Of a stretch of 64,000 bases of DNA, positions 48,686 to 56,877 are shown one piece after another. This stretch comes from Porphyromonadaceae bacterium W3.11 (GTDB lineage Bacteria > Bacteroidota > Bacteroidia > Bacteroidales > Porphyromonadaceae). The translations under genes and the position numbers were made by a program. Each line of letters opens with the position of its first letter. Positions within the stretch are counted from its first letter, which is position 1. Location of the stretch: positions 186,001 to 250,000 of the forward strand of contig JAUISX010000005.1 of NCBI GenBank assembly GCA_030434245.1, in the 5' to 3' direction. The notes below the pieces were generated by a model. The model did not search any database and had not been told where the DNA came from. It saw nothing but the letters and a program-made list of their open reading frames with translations.

Positions 48686-48735
48686 GAGAGTGGACGCCGG
48701 ATACTTGATTTTGCATCCCGTCCACTCTCTTTTTA
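48686..48735 (+). terminator. Terminator of the riboswitch transcript
   Basis: Arms GAGAGTGGACG / CGTCCACTCTC around a 22-nt loop, then five T residues. CCACTC just upstream (48679-48684) could pair with part of the 5' arm as an alternative fold. Confidence 0.85.
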
Positions 48736-48884
48736 TGTCCAATTCTTTAATTCTGTTAAATGTTGCGTTTCTTGATTCTTTTCTGTTGAATAGTTGTTTT
48801 TATTTATTAGTTTTGGATGCGAGTATAATGTACTCATATATGAAAAATAAATAAATAAATTATTCTTTTATCTATAAATTTATT

Positions 48885-50216
48885 ATGAAAACAGATGAAA
48901 TTATAAAAGACTTACAGCAAAAACACCCAGGGGAGTCGGAATATTTAGAAGCCGTAAGAGAGGTCTTGACTTCAATAGAGGATGTTTATAACCAGCATCC
49001 AGAGTTTGAGAGGAATAAAATTATTGAGCGATTGGTGGAGCCAGATCGTATAATTATCTTTAGAGTTCCTTGGGTAGATGATAATGAAGAGGTGCAGGTG
49101 AATATTGGATACAGGGTTCAATTCAATAATGCCATCGGCCCATACAAAGGAGGTATTCGTTTTCAACCCAATGTGAATCTATCTATTATAAAGTTTTTAG
49201 GTTTTGAACAAATTTTCAAAAATGCCTTGACTACACTGCCACTGGGCGGAGCAAAGGGCGGAAGTGACTTTAATCCAAGCGGTAGATCTGATACAGAGAT
49301 TATGCGTTTTTGCCAAGCATACATGTTAGAGCTTTATCGACATTTAGGTCCTAATACGGATGTTCCAGCTGGTGATATGGGCGTTGGTGGACGTGAAGTA
49401 GGCTATATGTATGGCATGTATCGTAAGCTTAGGAATGAAACTACAGGTGCATTTACAGGTAAGGGTCTTTCATATGGAGGTTCTATTTTAAGACCGGAAG
49501 CTACTGGTTATGGTGCTATATACTTTCTGAATCAGTTACTTGAAACTCATGGGCACTCTCTTAAGGGTAAGACTGTAGCAGTCTCTGGTTTTGGTCAAGT
49601 TGCGTGGGGTGCAGTCAAAAAAGCTGTCGAGTTAGGAGCCAAGGTTATTTGTATTTCAGGCCCTGATGGATATGTCTATGATAGTGAGGGGCTCTCTGGG
49701 GAGAAGATAGATTACATGTTGGAGTTACGTAATAGTGGCAAAAATATAGTTAAGCCATACGCAGATAAGTATGGTGTAGAGTACTACGCTGGTAAGAAGC
49801 CATGGGAGCAGAAAGCGGATATTTACCTGCCATGTGCTACCCAGAATGAACTCAATCTTGATGATGCGGAGGCTATCATTTCAAACGGTGCTTTGGCTGT
49901 ATGTGAAGTGTCAAATATGGGCTGTACATTGGATGCTACTACCTATTTTGTTCAAAACAAGTTGCTGTATGGACCATGTAAGGCTGTTAATGCAGGTGGA
50001 GTTGCATGTTCAGGATTGGAAATGTCCCAAAACTCATCTCACTTCGCTTGGACCGCGGAGCAGGTTGATGAAGCGTTACATAGAATTATGAGTAATATTC
50101 ATGAGCAGTGTGTACTTCATGGTCAGGAAGGTGACTACATTAATTATGTAAAGGGTGCAAATATTGCTGGATTTATGAAGGTTGCTGAAGCGATGCTAGA
50201 GCAAGGTATAGTATAA
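48885..50216 (+). CDS. gdhA: Glutamate dehydrogenase (hexameric type)
   Basis: Reversible oxidative deamination of glutamate to 2-oxoglutarate, central to amino-acid fermentation. The 443 residues match the small hexameric class. Substrate lysines are K88 (GPYKGGIRF) and K124 (GGAKGGSDF), followed by PAGDMGVGGREVGY. The nucleotide-binding fold has GFGQVAWGAVKKA. NAD against NADP preference cannot be settled by eye. Next to the transhydrogenase operon, so both contribute to nicotinamide redox balance. Confidence 0.95.
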   Translation: MKTDEIIKDLQQKHPGESEYLEAVREVLTSIEDVYNQHPEFERNKIIERLVEPDRIIIFRVPWVDDNEEVQVNIGYRVQFNNAIGPYKGGIRFQPNVNLSIIKFLGFEQIFKNALTTLPLGGAKGGSDFNPSGRSDTEIMRFCQAYMLELYRHLGPNTDVPAGDMGVGGREVGYMYGMYRKLRNETTGAFTGKGLSYGGSILRPEATGYGAIYFLNQLLETHGHSLKGKTVAVSGFGQVAWGAVKKAVELGAKVICISGPDGYVYDSEGLSGEKIDYMLELRNSGKNIVKPYADKYGVEYYAGKKPWEQKADIYLPCATQNELNLDDAEAIISNGALAVCEVSNMGCTLDATTYFVQNKLLYGPCKAVNAGGVACSGLEMSQNSSHFAWTAEQVDEALHRIMSNIHEQCVLHGQEGDYINYVKGANIAGFMKVAEAMLEQGIV

Positions 50217-50752
50217 CTTAGAACTCTGTTTCTTAAAAGTGTGGGTGTGCCAAATATCTGGTACACCCATATTTTATATGTAGACCTTTGTTTACATAGG
50301 CTTGAAGAGTATTCCACACAGCAGATCTACTGCGTTTCGCATTCGGACTTCCTTTCGTTCTTAAGTATGATACTTTCAATTTCAGCTTCAGAACCCTATG
50401 CCTCTCATCTATCATCCAATTCCATTGCAGATTCTCGAACTATCGGAGAGAATAGACCTTCGTGCAATATTATCTTTTTGTAATAGAACAAGGTCATTTA
50501 TTTGTTAAAAAAATGAATGGTAATCTCCAACTATTGTCTTTGGTTGTTCAAATAGTATGTTATATAACAATTAATCTTGAAATACTCATCTAATATTGAT
50601 AAAAGTAATGTTTTGAGCCGATAATTTATTTTGAAATTGCAAGGGAAATCAATAGATTTGTGATATAAAAATAATAACTCAAAAATTACTATAATACATT
50701 AACCGATCTAAGGCCTTAGAGGACCGAAGGTCACAATTTATTTGATATTAAT
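50217..50752. other. Intergenic region between gdhA and pntAA
   Basis: 536 bp. It starts with the gdhA terminator; the remainder is AT-rich. A GGCCTTAGAGGACCGAAGGTC stretch at about 50711-50731 is locally GC-rich but matches nothing I know. No promoter consensus is clear. Confidence 0.4.
50243..50277 (+). terminator. Terminator of gdhA
   Basis: Arms GGGTGTGCCA / TGGTACACCC with a 6-nt loop and a trailing ATATTTTAT. Confidence 0.8.
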
Positions 50753-51910
50753 ATGATAATAGCTATTCCAAGGGAGATTATGCATGGCGAAAGTCGTGTT
50801 TCGGCTACTCCAGAGACTGTGAAAAAGTTTATTGAAGATGGAGCCACTGTTTTAGTTGAGGCAGGTGCTGGTGAGCCATCATTTCATCATGATGATGACT
50901 ATAAGGAAGCAGGGGCTACACTACTTACAGATACCGCAGACCTTTTTCAGAGAGCGGATGTGATTCTAAAGGTTAAAGAGCCTCTATTTAATGAGAAACT
51001 AGGAAAGCACGAAGTCGAACTGATGCACGAGGGGCAAGTATTGATTACTTTTATCCACCCAGCATCACCAGTAAATCATGAGATGGTCAGGATGCTCGCT
51101 AAGCAAGGTGTCATAGGCCTGACACTTGATGGTGTGCCACGTATCTCACGTGCTCAAAATCTTGATGCCTTGACTTCTATGAGTACATGTGCTGGCTATA
51201 AGGGTATCTTGATGGCTGCTAACGATCTTGCTAGCTTCGTTCCACAAATGTTTACAGCTGTTGGTCAGATCAAGCCAGCTAAGGTTATGGTCATTGGAGT
51301 AGGGGTAGCTGGACTTCAGGCCCTTGCTACAGCTAGACGTCTAGGTGCCATTACGTATGCGGCAGACATTCGTCCTGCCGCTGCAGAACAGGCTACTTCT
51401 CTAGGAGCTAAAGTTGTAGAGACTGGTGTCGCTCCCGAATTAGCTATTGCTGAAGGTGGATATGCTAAGCACTTACCAGCTGATGTGTTGGCAAAAGAGC
51501 GTGAATTGCTTCTCCCAACTATTAAGGAGATGGATATCGTCTTCTGTAGTGCACTAGTGCCAGGAAAGATAGCTCCAACTATCATCACTGAAGAGATGGT
51601 TAAGCAGATGAAGCCTGGATCGGTCATTGTAGATATTTCTATTGACCAAGGTGGTAACTGTGAGATCACACCTCCAGGAGATAAAGAACGTAAGCACGGT
51701 GTGATGATTAATGGTATTAAGAATATACCTGGATTATTACCAAATAGCTCTACATGGATGTTCTCACAGAATATTTATCACCTTGTGAAGTATTTGACTA
51801 AGGATGGTAAGATCCAGTTAGATATGACAGACGAAATATGCCAGAAGATCTTAGTTACTCGTGATCATGAGATCGTTCACGAAGGAACACTTGAAGCAAT
51901 GGCTAAGTAA
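50753..51910 (+). CDS. pntAA: NAD(P) transhydrogenase subunit alpha part 1 (domain I)
   Basis: Soluble NAD(H)-binding domain of the proton-translocating transhydrogenase, which exchanges hydride between NAD(H) and NADP(H) at the inner membrane. The 385 residues begin IAIPREIMHGESRVSATP, as in the AlaDH/PNT family. The RQD loop is present (R133, Q135, D138 in ISRAQNLDAL), and the Rossmann motif is GVGVAG (182-187) followed by AADIRP. The split alpha subunit is of Rhodospirillum type. First gene of the operon. Confidence 0.95.
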   Translation: MIIAIPREIMHGESRVSATPETVKKFIEDGATVLVEAGAGEPSFHHDDDYKEAGATLLTDTADLFQRADVILKVKEPLFNEKLGKHEVELMHEGQVLITFIHPASPVNHEMVRMLAKQGVIGLTLDGVPRISRAQNLDALTSMSTCAGYKGILMAANDLASFVPQMFTAVGQIKPAKVMVIGVGVAGLQALATARRLGAITYAADIRPAAAEQATSLGAKVVETGVAPELAIAEGGYAKHLPADVLAKERELLLPTIKEMDIVFCSALVPGKIAPTIITEEMVKQMKPGSVIVDISIDQGGNCEITPPGDKERKHGVMINGIKNIPGLLPNSSTWMFSQNIYHLVKYLTKDGKIQLDMTDEICQKILVTRDHEIVHEGTLEAMAK

Positions 51911-51929
51911 TACTTAATTTTAATGTGGT

Positions 51930-51974
51930 GTGCCGAGTGTCTAATCATTAGATCTCGGCACGCTACTCTTTTAT
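51930..51974 (+). terminator. Hairpin between pntAA and pntAB
   Basis: Arms GTGCCGAG-TCTAAT / ATTAGA-CTCGGCAC, followed by CTCTTTTATTT. It sits inside an obvious operon, so it may be a partial terminator or an mRNA processing/stability element that sets subunit ratios. Confidence 0.65.
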
Positions 51975-51987
51975 TTGTAAATAAGAT

Positions 51988-52335
51988 ATGACTCATCCAC
52001 TTGTATTAGTATTGATATTTATAGTCTCCTCGATAGTAGGATACTTTGTTATTCGGAAGATTCCGAGCTTGCTTCACACCCCACTAATGTCGGGCATGAA
52101 TGCTCTTTCTGGAATTACAGTGATAGGAGCATTAATTGTGTTGATTGATGCACTTTCACTTCGTAAGATATTTAATGAAAGTATCTTTGGACCTACCCCT
52201 GCTTTAGGTGTCGCAATCATCATTGCAGGCATCGCAATCATTTTTGCTATGGTTAATATAGTAGGAGGATTTGGCGTTACTGAGAGAATGCTGAAAATGT
52301 TTAAGAGCAAAAAGCAGAAAGGAGGAGTTAAGTAA
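51988..52335 (+). CDS. pntAB: NAD(P) transhydrogenase subunit alpha part 2 (membrane part)
   Basis: Short membrane subunit completing the alpha side of domain II. The 115 residues have about four hydrophobic segments. SGMNALSGITVIGALIVL is the conserved PntAB block. The stop overlaps the pntB start by one base (TAATG), implying coupled translation. Confidence 0.93.
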   Translation: MTHPLVLVLIFIVSSIVGYFVIRKIPSLLHTPLMSGMNALSGITVIGALIVLIDALSLRKIFNESIFGPTPALGVAIIIAGIAIIFAMVNIVGGFGVTERMLKMFKSKKQKGGVK

Positions 52336-55300
52336 TGGAGTTATTTATGAATATATTGATTCCTGTACTTGTCGTACTTGGACTGTGGTTAATGAGTCGT
52401 GTTCCTAGTGCTGTTAAAGGAAATCGCCTGAGTATATTGGCGATGTTCTTGGCAGTAGTATTTGCTCTTTGGGCAGCTGATATGGTCTCTATATTGGTAG
52501 CACTATTATTCATTGTAATAGGTGGATTGATAGGTCTAATGCTGGCTAAAAAAGTTACCATGATACAGATGCCACAAACTGTAGGGCTATTAAATGGTCT
52601 TGGTGGAGGTGCATCCGCACTGGTGGGTATCGTTTCATTGATGGGCATAATGAGTCCCGAGGTATTTGCAGAGAGAGTAGCTATTTCACTATTTTCAAGC
52701 CATCATTCAGGAGTTCTTCTGACTTCTTTCGAGGTTGCAACTGCGGTATTAGCTATCATGGTTGGTATGCTAACCCTGACAGGAAGTTTAGTCGCTGCTG
52801 GTAAGCTACATAAAGTTCTTCCTCAAAAGCCAGTAGTGTATAAGAAGCACTCCATGATGATTGGTATCCTTTTGGGTCTATTACTAGCTATCTTTGTATG
52901 GGCGACATGGTTCGTCACTATGAATACCCTCACAGGCGTAATTTTGAGTGCAGTGATTGTCTCCGCTTTATTTGGGTGGCTGTTTGCTATTCGAGTTGGA
53001 GGTGCAGATATGCCTATTACCATTTCTCTACTCAACTCACTTAGTGGTGTAGCTGGTAGTATTGCTGGTATGGCTATTGGTAATATTATGCTGGTAGCAA
53101 TTGGAGGTATAGTGGGTGCTTCAGGCCTATTGCTAACACAGATTATGTGTAAAGCTATGAATCGTAATTTGCTAGATATCCTATTAGGGAAAACTTCTGC
53201 ACCATCTAGCAAGAAGGATAAAGGTACACCTTTATCTCAACCTACTGCACAAAAGGCTGTTGAAGTAAAGCAAAGCTCATTAGCCGACGTTATGAAAGCT
53301 GCAAAGTCTGTGATTATCGTTCCAGGATATGGAATGGCCCTCGCACAGGCACAGCATCAAGTCAAGCAACTTGGAGATGCCTTTGAGAAGAATGGAGCAA
53401 AAGTCCGTTACGCTATTCACCCAGTAGCTGGACGTATGCCAGGTCACATGAATGTCCTGCTCGCCGAAGCCGATGTGGATTATGAGGAGCTGTATGAGAT
53501 GGAGGCAATCAATGATGACTTCAAGGATACCGACTTAGTAGTTGTCATTGGAGCCAATGACGTCCTTAACCCAGCTGCTCGGGATGCCGAAGGTACACCA
53601 ATATATGGTATGCCGGTGCTGAATGTAGATCAAGCTAAGCATGTCGTTATTTGTAACTTCGACCTCAATCCAGGTTATGCAGGTGTGCCTAATCCCCTGT
53701 ATGATAGAGCTAATGGCGTTACTATCAAGCTAGGTGATGCCAAAGAAACGGTGTCAAATCTTATTACTGAATTACAAAGCCATAAGAGCTCTTCTGCTGA
53801 TGTAACCGTCCCTGTTAATAGTCTAGGCAGTACACTAAAGTCAGCTAAGTCAGTGATCATCGTCCCTGGATATGGAATGGCACTTGCACAGGCACAGCAT
53901 CAAGTCAAGCAGCTAGGGGATGCCTTTGAGAAGAATGGAGCAAAGGTCCGTTATGCTATTCATCCTGTAGCTGGACGTATGCCAGGCCATATGAATGTCC
54001 TGCTCGCCGAAGCCGATGTGGATTATGAGGAGCTGTATGAGATGGAGGCAATCAATGATGACTTTAAGGATACCGACTTAGTGGTCGTCATTGGTGCCAA
54101 TGACGTGCTTAACCCAGCTGCGCGTAATGCCGAAGGCACTCCAATATATGGTATGCCTGTGCTGAATGTAGATCAAGCTAAGCATGTCGTTATCTGTAAC
54201 TTTGACCTCAATCCAGGTTATGCCGGTGTGCCTAACCCTCTTTATGAGAAGTCAGAAGGCGTAACTCTTAAGCTAGGAGATGCTAAAGAATCTGTGTCAA
54301 ATCTTATTTCAGAGCTTCAAAATACTGATACTGTTTCAAGCTCTTCTAATAAGACTAATGAGTTATCAGCTACAATGAAGGCTGCTAAGTCAGTAATCAT
54401 TGTGCCAGGATATGGTATGGCATTAGCACAGGCTCAGCATCAAGTCAAACAGCTAGGGGATGCCTTTGAGAAGAATGGAGCAAAGGTCCGTTACGCTATT
54501 CACCCTGTAGCTGGACGTATGCCAGGTCATATGAATGTGCTGCTCGCCGAAGCCGATGTGGATTATGAGGAGCTGTATGAGATGGAGGCAATCAATGATG
54601 ACTTTAAGGATACCGACTTAGTAGTTGTCATTGGTGCCAATGACGTCCTTAACCCAGCTGCCCGCGATGCCGAAGGTACACCAATATATGGTATGCCTGT
54701 GCTAAATGTAGATCAAGCTAAGCATGTCGTTATTTGTAACTTCGACCTCAATCCAGGTTATGCCGGTGTACCTAACCCACTTTATGAGAAGTCAGAAGGT
54801 GTTACTCTTAAGCTAGGAGATGCTAAGGAAAGTGTGGCAGAACTTATTTCTGACCTTCAAAGTACAGCCTCCGATTCTAATAATGGAGGGCAAGAGGCTG
54901 ACCTTGGTACGGTTATTAAGTCAGCTAAGTCAGTGATCATTGTTCCTGGATATGGTATGGCATTAGCACAGGCACAGCATCAAGTTAAGCAACTAGGTGA
55001 TGCCTTAGAAAAGAATGGAGCAAAGGTCCGTTATGCTATTCACCCTGTAGCTGGACGTATGCCAGGCCATATGAATGTCCTGCTAGCCGAGGCCGATGTG
55101 GATTATGAGGAGCTGTATGAGATGGAGGCAATCAATGATGACTTTAAGGCTACCGACTTAGTGGTTGTCATTGGTGCCAATGACGTCCTTAATCCAGCAG
55201 CACGTGATGCCGAAGGCACTCCTATATATGGTATGCCAGTGCTGAATGTGGATCAAGCTAAGTATGTTATTATTTGTAACTATGATCTAAACCCTGGTTA

Positions 55301-55403
55301 TGCTGGTGTGCCTAACCCTCTTTATGAAAGAAGTGAAGGGGTAACATTGCTGCTCGGTGATGCCAAGGAGTCATTAGACAAACTTCTATCAGAAGTAAGA
55401 TGA
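52335..55403 (+). CDS. pntB: NAD(P) transhydrogenase beta subunit with four tandem domain III copies
   Basis: Membrane subunit with the proton channel and NADP(H) domain. The family is normally about 450-480 residues; this one is 1022. Residues 1 to about 290 are the membrane domain, with about nine helices and the conserved LLNGLGGGASALVG and LLNSLSGVAGSIAGMA blocks. Then come four near-identical 159-residue domain III units at about 323-481, 504-662, 684-842 and 864-1022, joined by Ser/Asn-rich linkers of about 21 residues. Each keeps VPGYGMALAQAQ, IHPVAGRMPGHMNVLLAEA, VVIGANDVLNPAA and GYAGVPNPLY. The reading frame is uninterrupted and the copies differ at silent sites, so an assembly error is unlikely. 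A terminator follows. Confidence 0.95.
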   Translation: MELFMNILIPVLVVLGLWLMSRVPSAVKGNRLSILAMFLAVVFALWAADMVSILVALLFIVIGGLIGLMLAKKVTMIQMPQTVGLLNGLGGGASALVGIVSLMGIMSPEVFAERVAISLFSSHHSGVLLTSFEVATAVLAIMVGMLTLTGSLVAAGKLHKVLPQKPVVYKKHSMMIGILLGLLLAIFVWATWFVTMNTLTGVILSAVIVSALFGWLFAIRVGGADMPITISLLNSLSGVAGSIAGMAIGNIMLVAIGGIVGASGLLLTQIMCKAMNRNLLDILLGKTSAPSSKKDKGTPLSQPTAQKAVEVKQSSLADVMKAAKSVIIVPGYGMALAQAQHQVKQLGDAFEKNGAKVRYAIHPVAGRMPGHMNVLLAEADVDYEELYEMEAINDDFKDTDLVVVIGANDVLNPAARDAEGTPIYGMPVLNVDQAKHVVICNFDLNPGYAGVPNPLYDRANGVTIKLGDAKETVSNLITELQSHKSSSADVTVPVNSLGSTLKSAKSVIIVPGYGMALAQAQHQVKQLGDAFEKNGAKVRYAIHPVAGRMPGHMNVLLAEADVDYEELYEMEAINDDFKDTDLVVVIGANDVLNPAARNAEGTPIYGMPVLNVDQAKHVVICNFDLNPGYAGVPNPLYEKSEGVTLKLGDAKESVSNLISELQNTDTVSSSSNKTNELSATMKAAKSVIIVPGYGMALAQAQHQVKQLGDAFEKNGAKVRYAIHPVAGRMPGHMNVLLAEADVDYEELYEMEAINDDFKDTDLVVVIGANDVLNPAARDAEGTPIYGMPVLNVDQAKHVVICNFDLNPGYAGVPNPLYEKSEGVTLKLGDAKESVAELISDLQSTASDSNNGGQEADLGTVIKSAKSVIIVPGYGMALAQAQHQVKQLGDALEKNGAKVRYAIHPVAGRMPGHMNVLLAEADVDYEELYEMEAINDDFKATDLVVVIGANDVLNPAARDAEGTPIYGMPVLNVDQAKYVIICNYDLNPGYAGVPNPLYERSEGVTLLLGDAKESLDKLLSEVR
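53301..53777 (+). repeat. PntB domain III unit 1
   Basis: 159 codons from AKSVIIVPGYGM to LITELQ. It starts 543 nt before the matching point of unit 2. Distinguishing residues: LYDRANGVTIKL near the end. Confidence 0.95.
53844..54320 (+). repeat. PntB domain III unit 2
   Basis: 159 codons, 540 nt before unit 3. Differs from unit 1 mainly at AARNAEG and LYEKSEGVTLKL. The linker before it (SHKSSSADVTVPVNSLGSTL) is unlike the other linkers. Confidence 0.95.
54384..54860 (+). repeat. PntB domain III unit 3
   Basis: 159 codons, 540 nt before unit 4. Nearly the same as unit 2 but with AARDAEG and the ending ESVAELISDLQ. Confidence 0.95.
54924..55400 (+). repeat. PntB domain III unit 4 (C-terminal)
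   Basis: 159 codons up to the stop. The most divergent unit: DALEKN, FKATDLV, AKYVIICNYDLN and LLLGDAKESLDKLLSEVR. It may be the ancestral C-terminus from which the others were duplicated. Confidence 0.95.
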
Positions 55404-55427
55404 TCTGATACACTTATAGATAAGATT

Positions 55428-55474
55428 AAAGAGTGTTCACTAAAATTACCGTTTAGCGAACACTCTTTGTTTTA
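55428..55474 (+). terminator. Terminator of the pnt operon
   Basis: Arms AAAGAGTGTTC-CTAAA / TTTAG-GAACACTCTTT with one internal mismatch and a 7-nt loop, followed by GTTTT. Confidence 0.92.
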
Positions 55475-55944
55475 CTACCTATGAGGGTGCTTAATATTTA
55501 TAACGAAATGAAAGGGCCTTTTCATCTAAGTCCTCATGGAAGCAAGCAAAATGCGTTCTATAGGAAACTTTTCTTCTTCTTATATAAAGAAATAATTTTT
55601 CCTATAGAGAACATTTTTGTTTCATATAACTAAAAAAGGAGGCTTCTCTAAGTCCTCAAAAATATACTTCTGATTACGTTTGATATGATTTTTTTATTCC
55701 TTTATATCAGTGCTTTATGTCCGTTATTTTCGTGAAGACGGAATGTTTTTAGGCTGATACCTCTAACATGCTTACGATTAGTATGGGATCCTTCATATTT
55801 ATCTAATGCTTAATGATATTTTAATTGTTTCTAATGCTTACTCATAGTAAACATCTCTCTCCCTTTAATAAGACGTTTCAAAAGTTGCTTTTGGAGTTTT
55901 ATTTAGCCTTGGTTATTAGACGAGCTATGGTGTGTATCGCTACA
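55475..55944. other. Intergenic region between pntB and the TMEM175 gene
   Basis: 470 bp between convergent genes, without an ORF. It contains the CCTATAGG-type repeat pair at 55555-55614. Nothing else is recognised. Confidence 0.5.
55555..55614. repeat. Second pair of CCTATAGG-type repeats
   Basis: GTTCTATAGGAAAC at 55555-55568 and TTTTTCCTATAGAGAACA at 55597-55614 form an inverted pair 28 nt apart. Similar in core, spacing and AT-rich surroundings to the pair at 7061-7120. Confidence 0.55.
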
Positions 55945-56532
55945 TCAGAGAGAGTCACGTCCGTCCATTTCCTTTTCTAGCTCTTTACTTGGGATCAGCC
56001 ACCAGCATGCCAGTCCGAAGTAGGCAATGATGGAACCCCATACGGATACAAACGCCAAGGGTATAGATATGAAGTAGATAATGATAGACCACTTTTCTTT
56101 CTTTCCGCCGCTATGCAAACTTCGCAACGGGAAATCACTATCGTGACATTTGATTAGAGCCATTTCAAGTAATCTAAATGAAATTGCTGACATAAATAGT
56201 ACAAATCCATATACTGCCACAGGGAGAGCTGAAAGGTGATTTTGTCCCACCCAGCTTGTACTAAAAGGAATAAGTGACAACCAGAATAACAGATGGAGAT
56301 TAGCCCAAAGAATTTTACCATCTATTCGCTCGGTCACTTGCATGATATGATGGTGATTAATCCAGTATATCCCGATGTATATGTAACTCAATAAATAACT
56401 CATAAATACTGGTATGACCGGGTATAAGGCTGACAAAGTAACATCCTCTGGCGTTTTCATAGAAAGCACCATGATGGTTATAATGATGGCCAGTACACCA
56501 TCGCTAAAGGCTTCTAATCTTCCCTTATTCAT
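55945..56532 (-). CDS. TMEM175 family membrane protein (bacterial K+ channel-like)
   Basis: 195 residues with six hydrophobic segments. RLEAFSDGVLAIIITIMVL (5-23) carries the FSDGVLAI selectivity-filter motif of TMEM175 (formerly DUF1211) channels, which conduct potassium in characterised bacteria. IYWINHHHIM is the second family block. Single gene; role in this organism unknown. Confidence 0.88.
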   Translation of the reverse strand: MNKGRLEAFSDGVLAIIITIMVLSMKTPEDVTLSALYPVIPVFMSYLLSYIYIGIYWINHHHIMQVTERIDGKILWANLHLLFWLSLIPFSTSWVGQNHLSALPVAVYGFVLFMSAISFRLLEMALIKCHDSDFPLRSLHSGGKKEKWSIIIYFISIPLAFVSVWGSIIAYFGLACWWLIPSKELEKEMDGRDSL

Positions 56533-56877
56533 ATTTGTAATGTCATTTCTTATTCATTGTATAGTTCATGCTTTTCAGTAAATATAAGAAAAAGCCATGA
56601 AAGTCCTTTTAATTCGATCAGATTAATGAATGTTGCGTATCGGAGATTTTATTCGTCTAACTCCTTTTAGAAATAGCATGCCATTAGTAAGTTTGGAAGA
56701 TATGCTATTTACAATTTGTTGGAGGTTTTGGTTAATATTAATATCAATAACAAATACATTCAATGTGCCATGTGTGAACAGATTATTTTAATGCTCAGAC
56801 AGATAAAAAACACTACAGGAACTATTTAAAGTCCCTATAGTGTTTTTTTGGGGGGTATATAGTGAACTATTAAGATC
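56533..56877. other. Intergenic region with bidirectional terminator
   Basis: 345 bp. AACACTACAGG ... CCCTATAGTGTTTTTTT at about 56809-56850 is a hairpin with T runs on both strands and serves the DUF438 gene. Nothing else is seen. Confidence 0.6.

Noticed and set aside
48455-48854. Two overlapping open frames after the cobalamin riboswitch (106 and 94 codons)
   Set aside because: They run through the terminator hairpin, have no family character and poor codon use. I treat the region as non-coding or as the remains of a deleted gene.
48283-50216. Cobalamin riboswitch as regulator of glutamate dehydrogenase
   Set aside because: A strong terminator and about 430 nt separate them, and glutamate dehydrogenase has no known B12 link. 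An independent gdhA promoter in 48736-48884 is more likely, although I cannot point to it.
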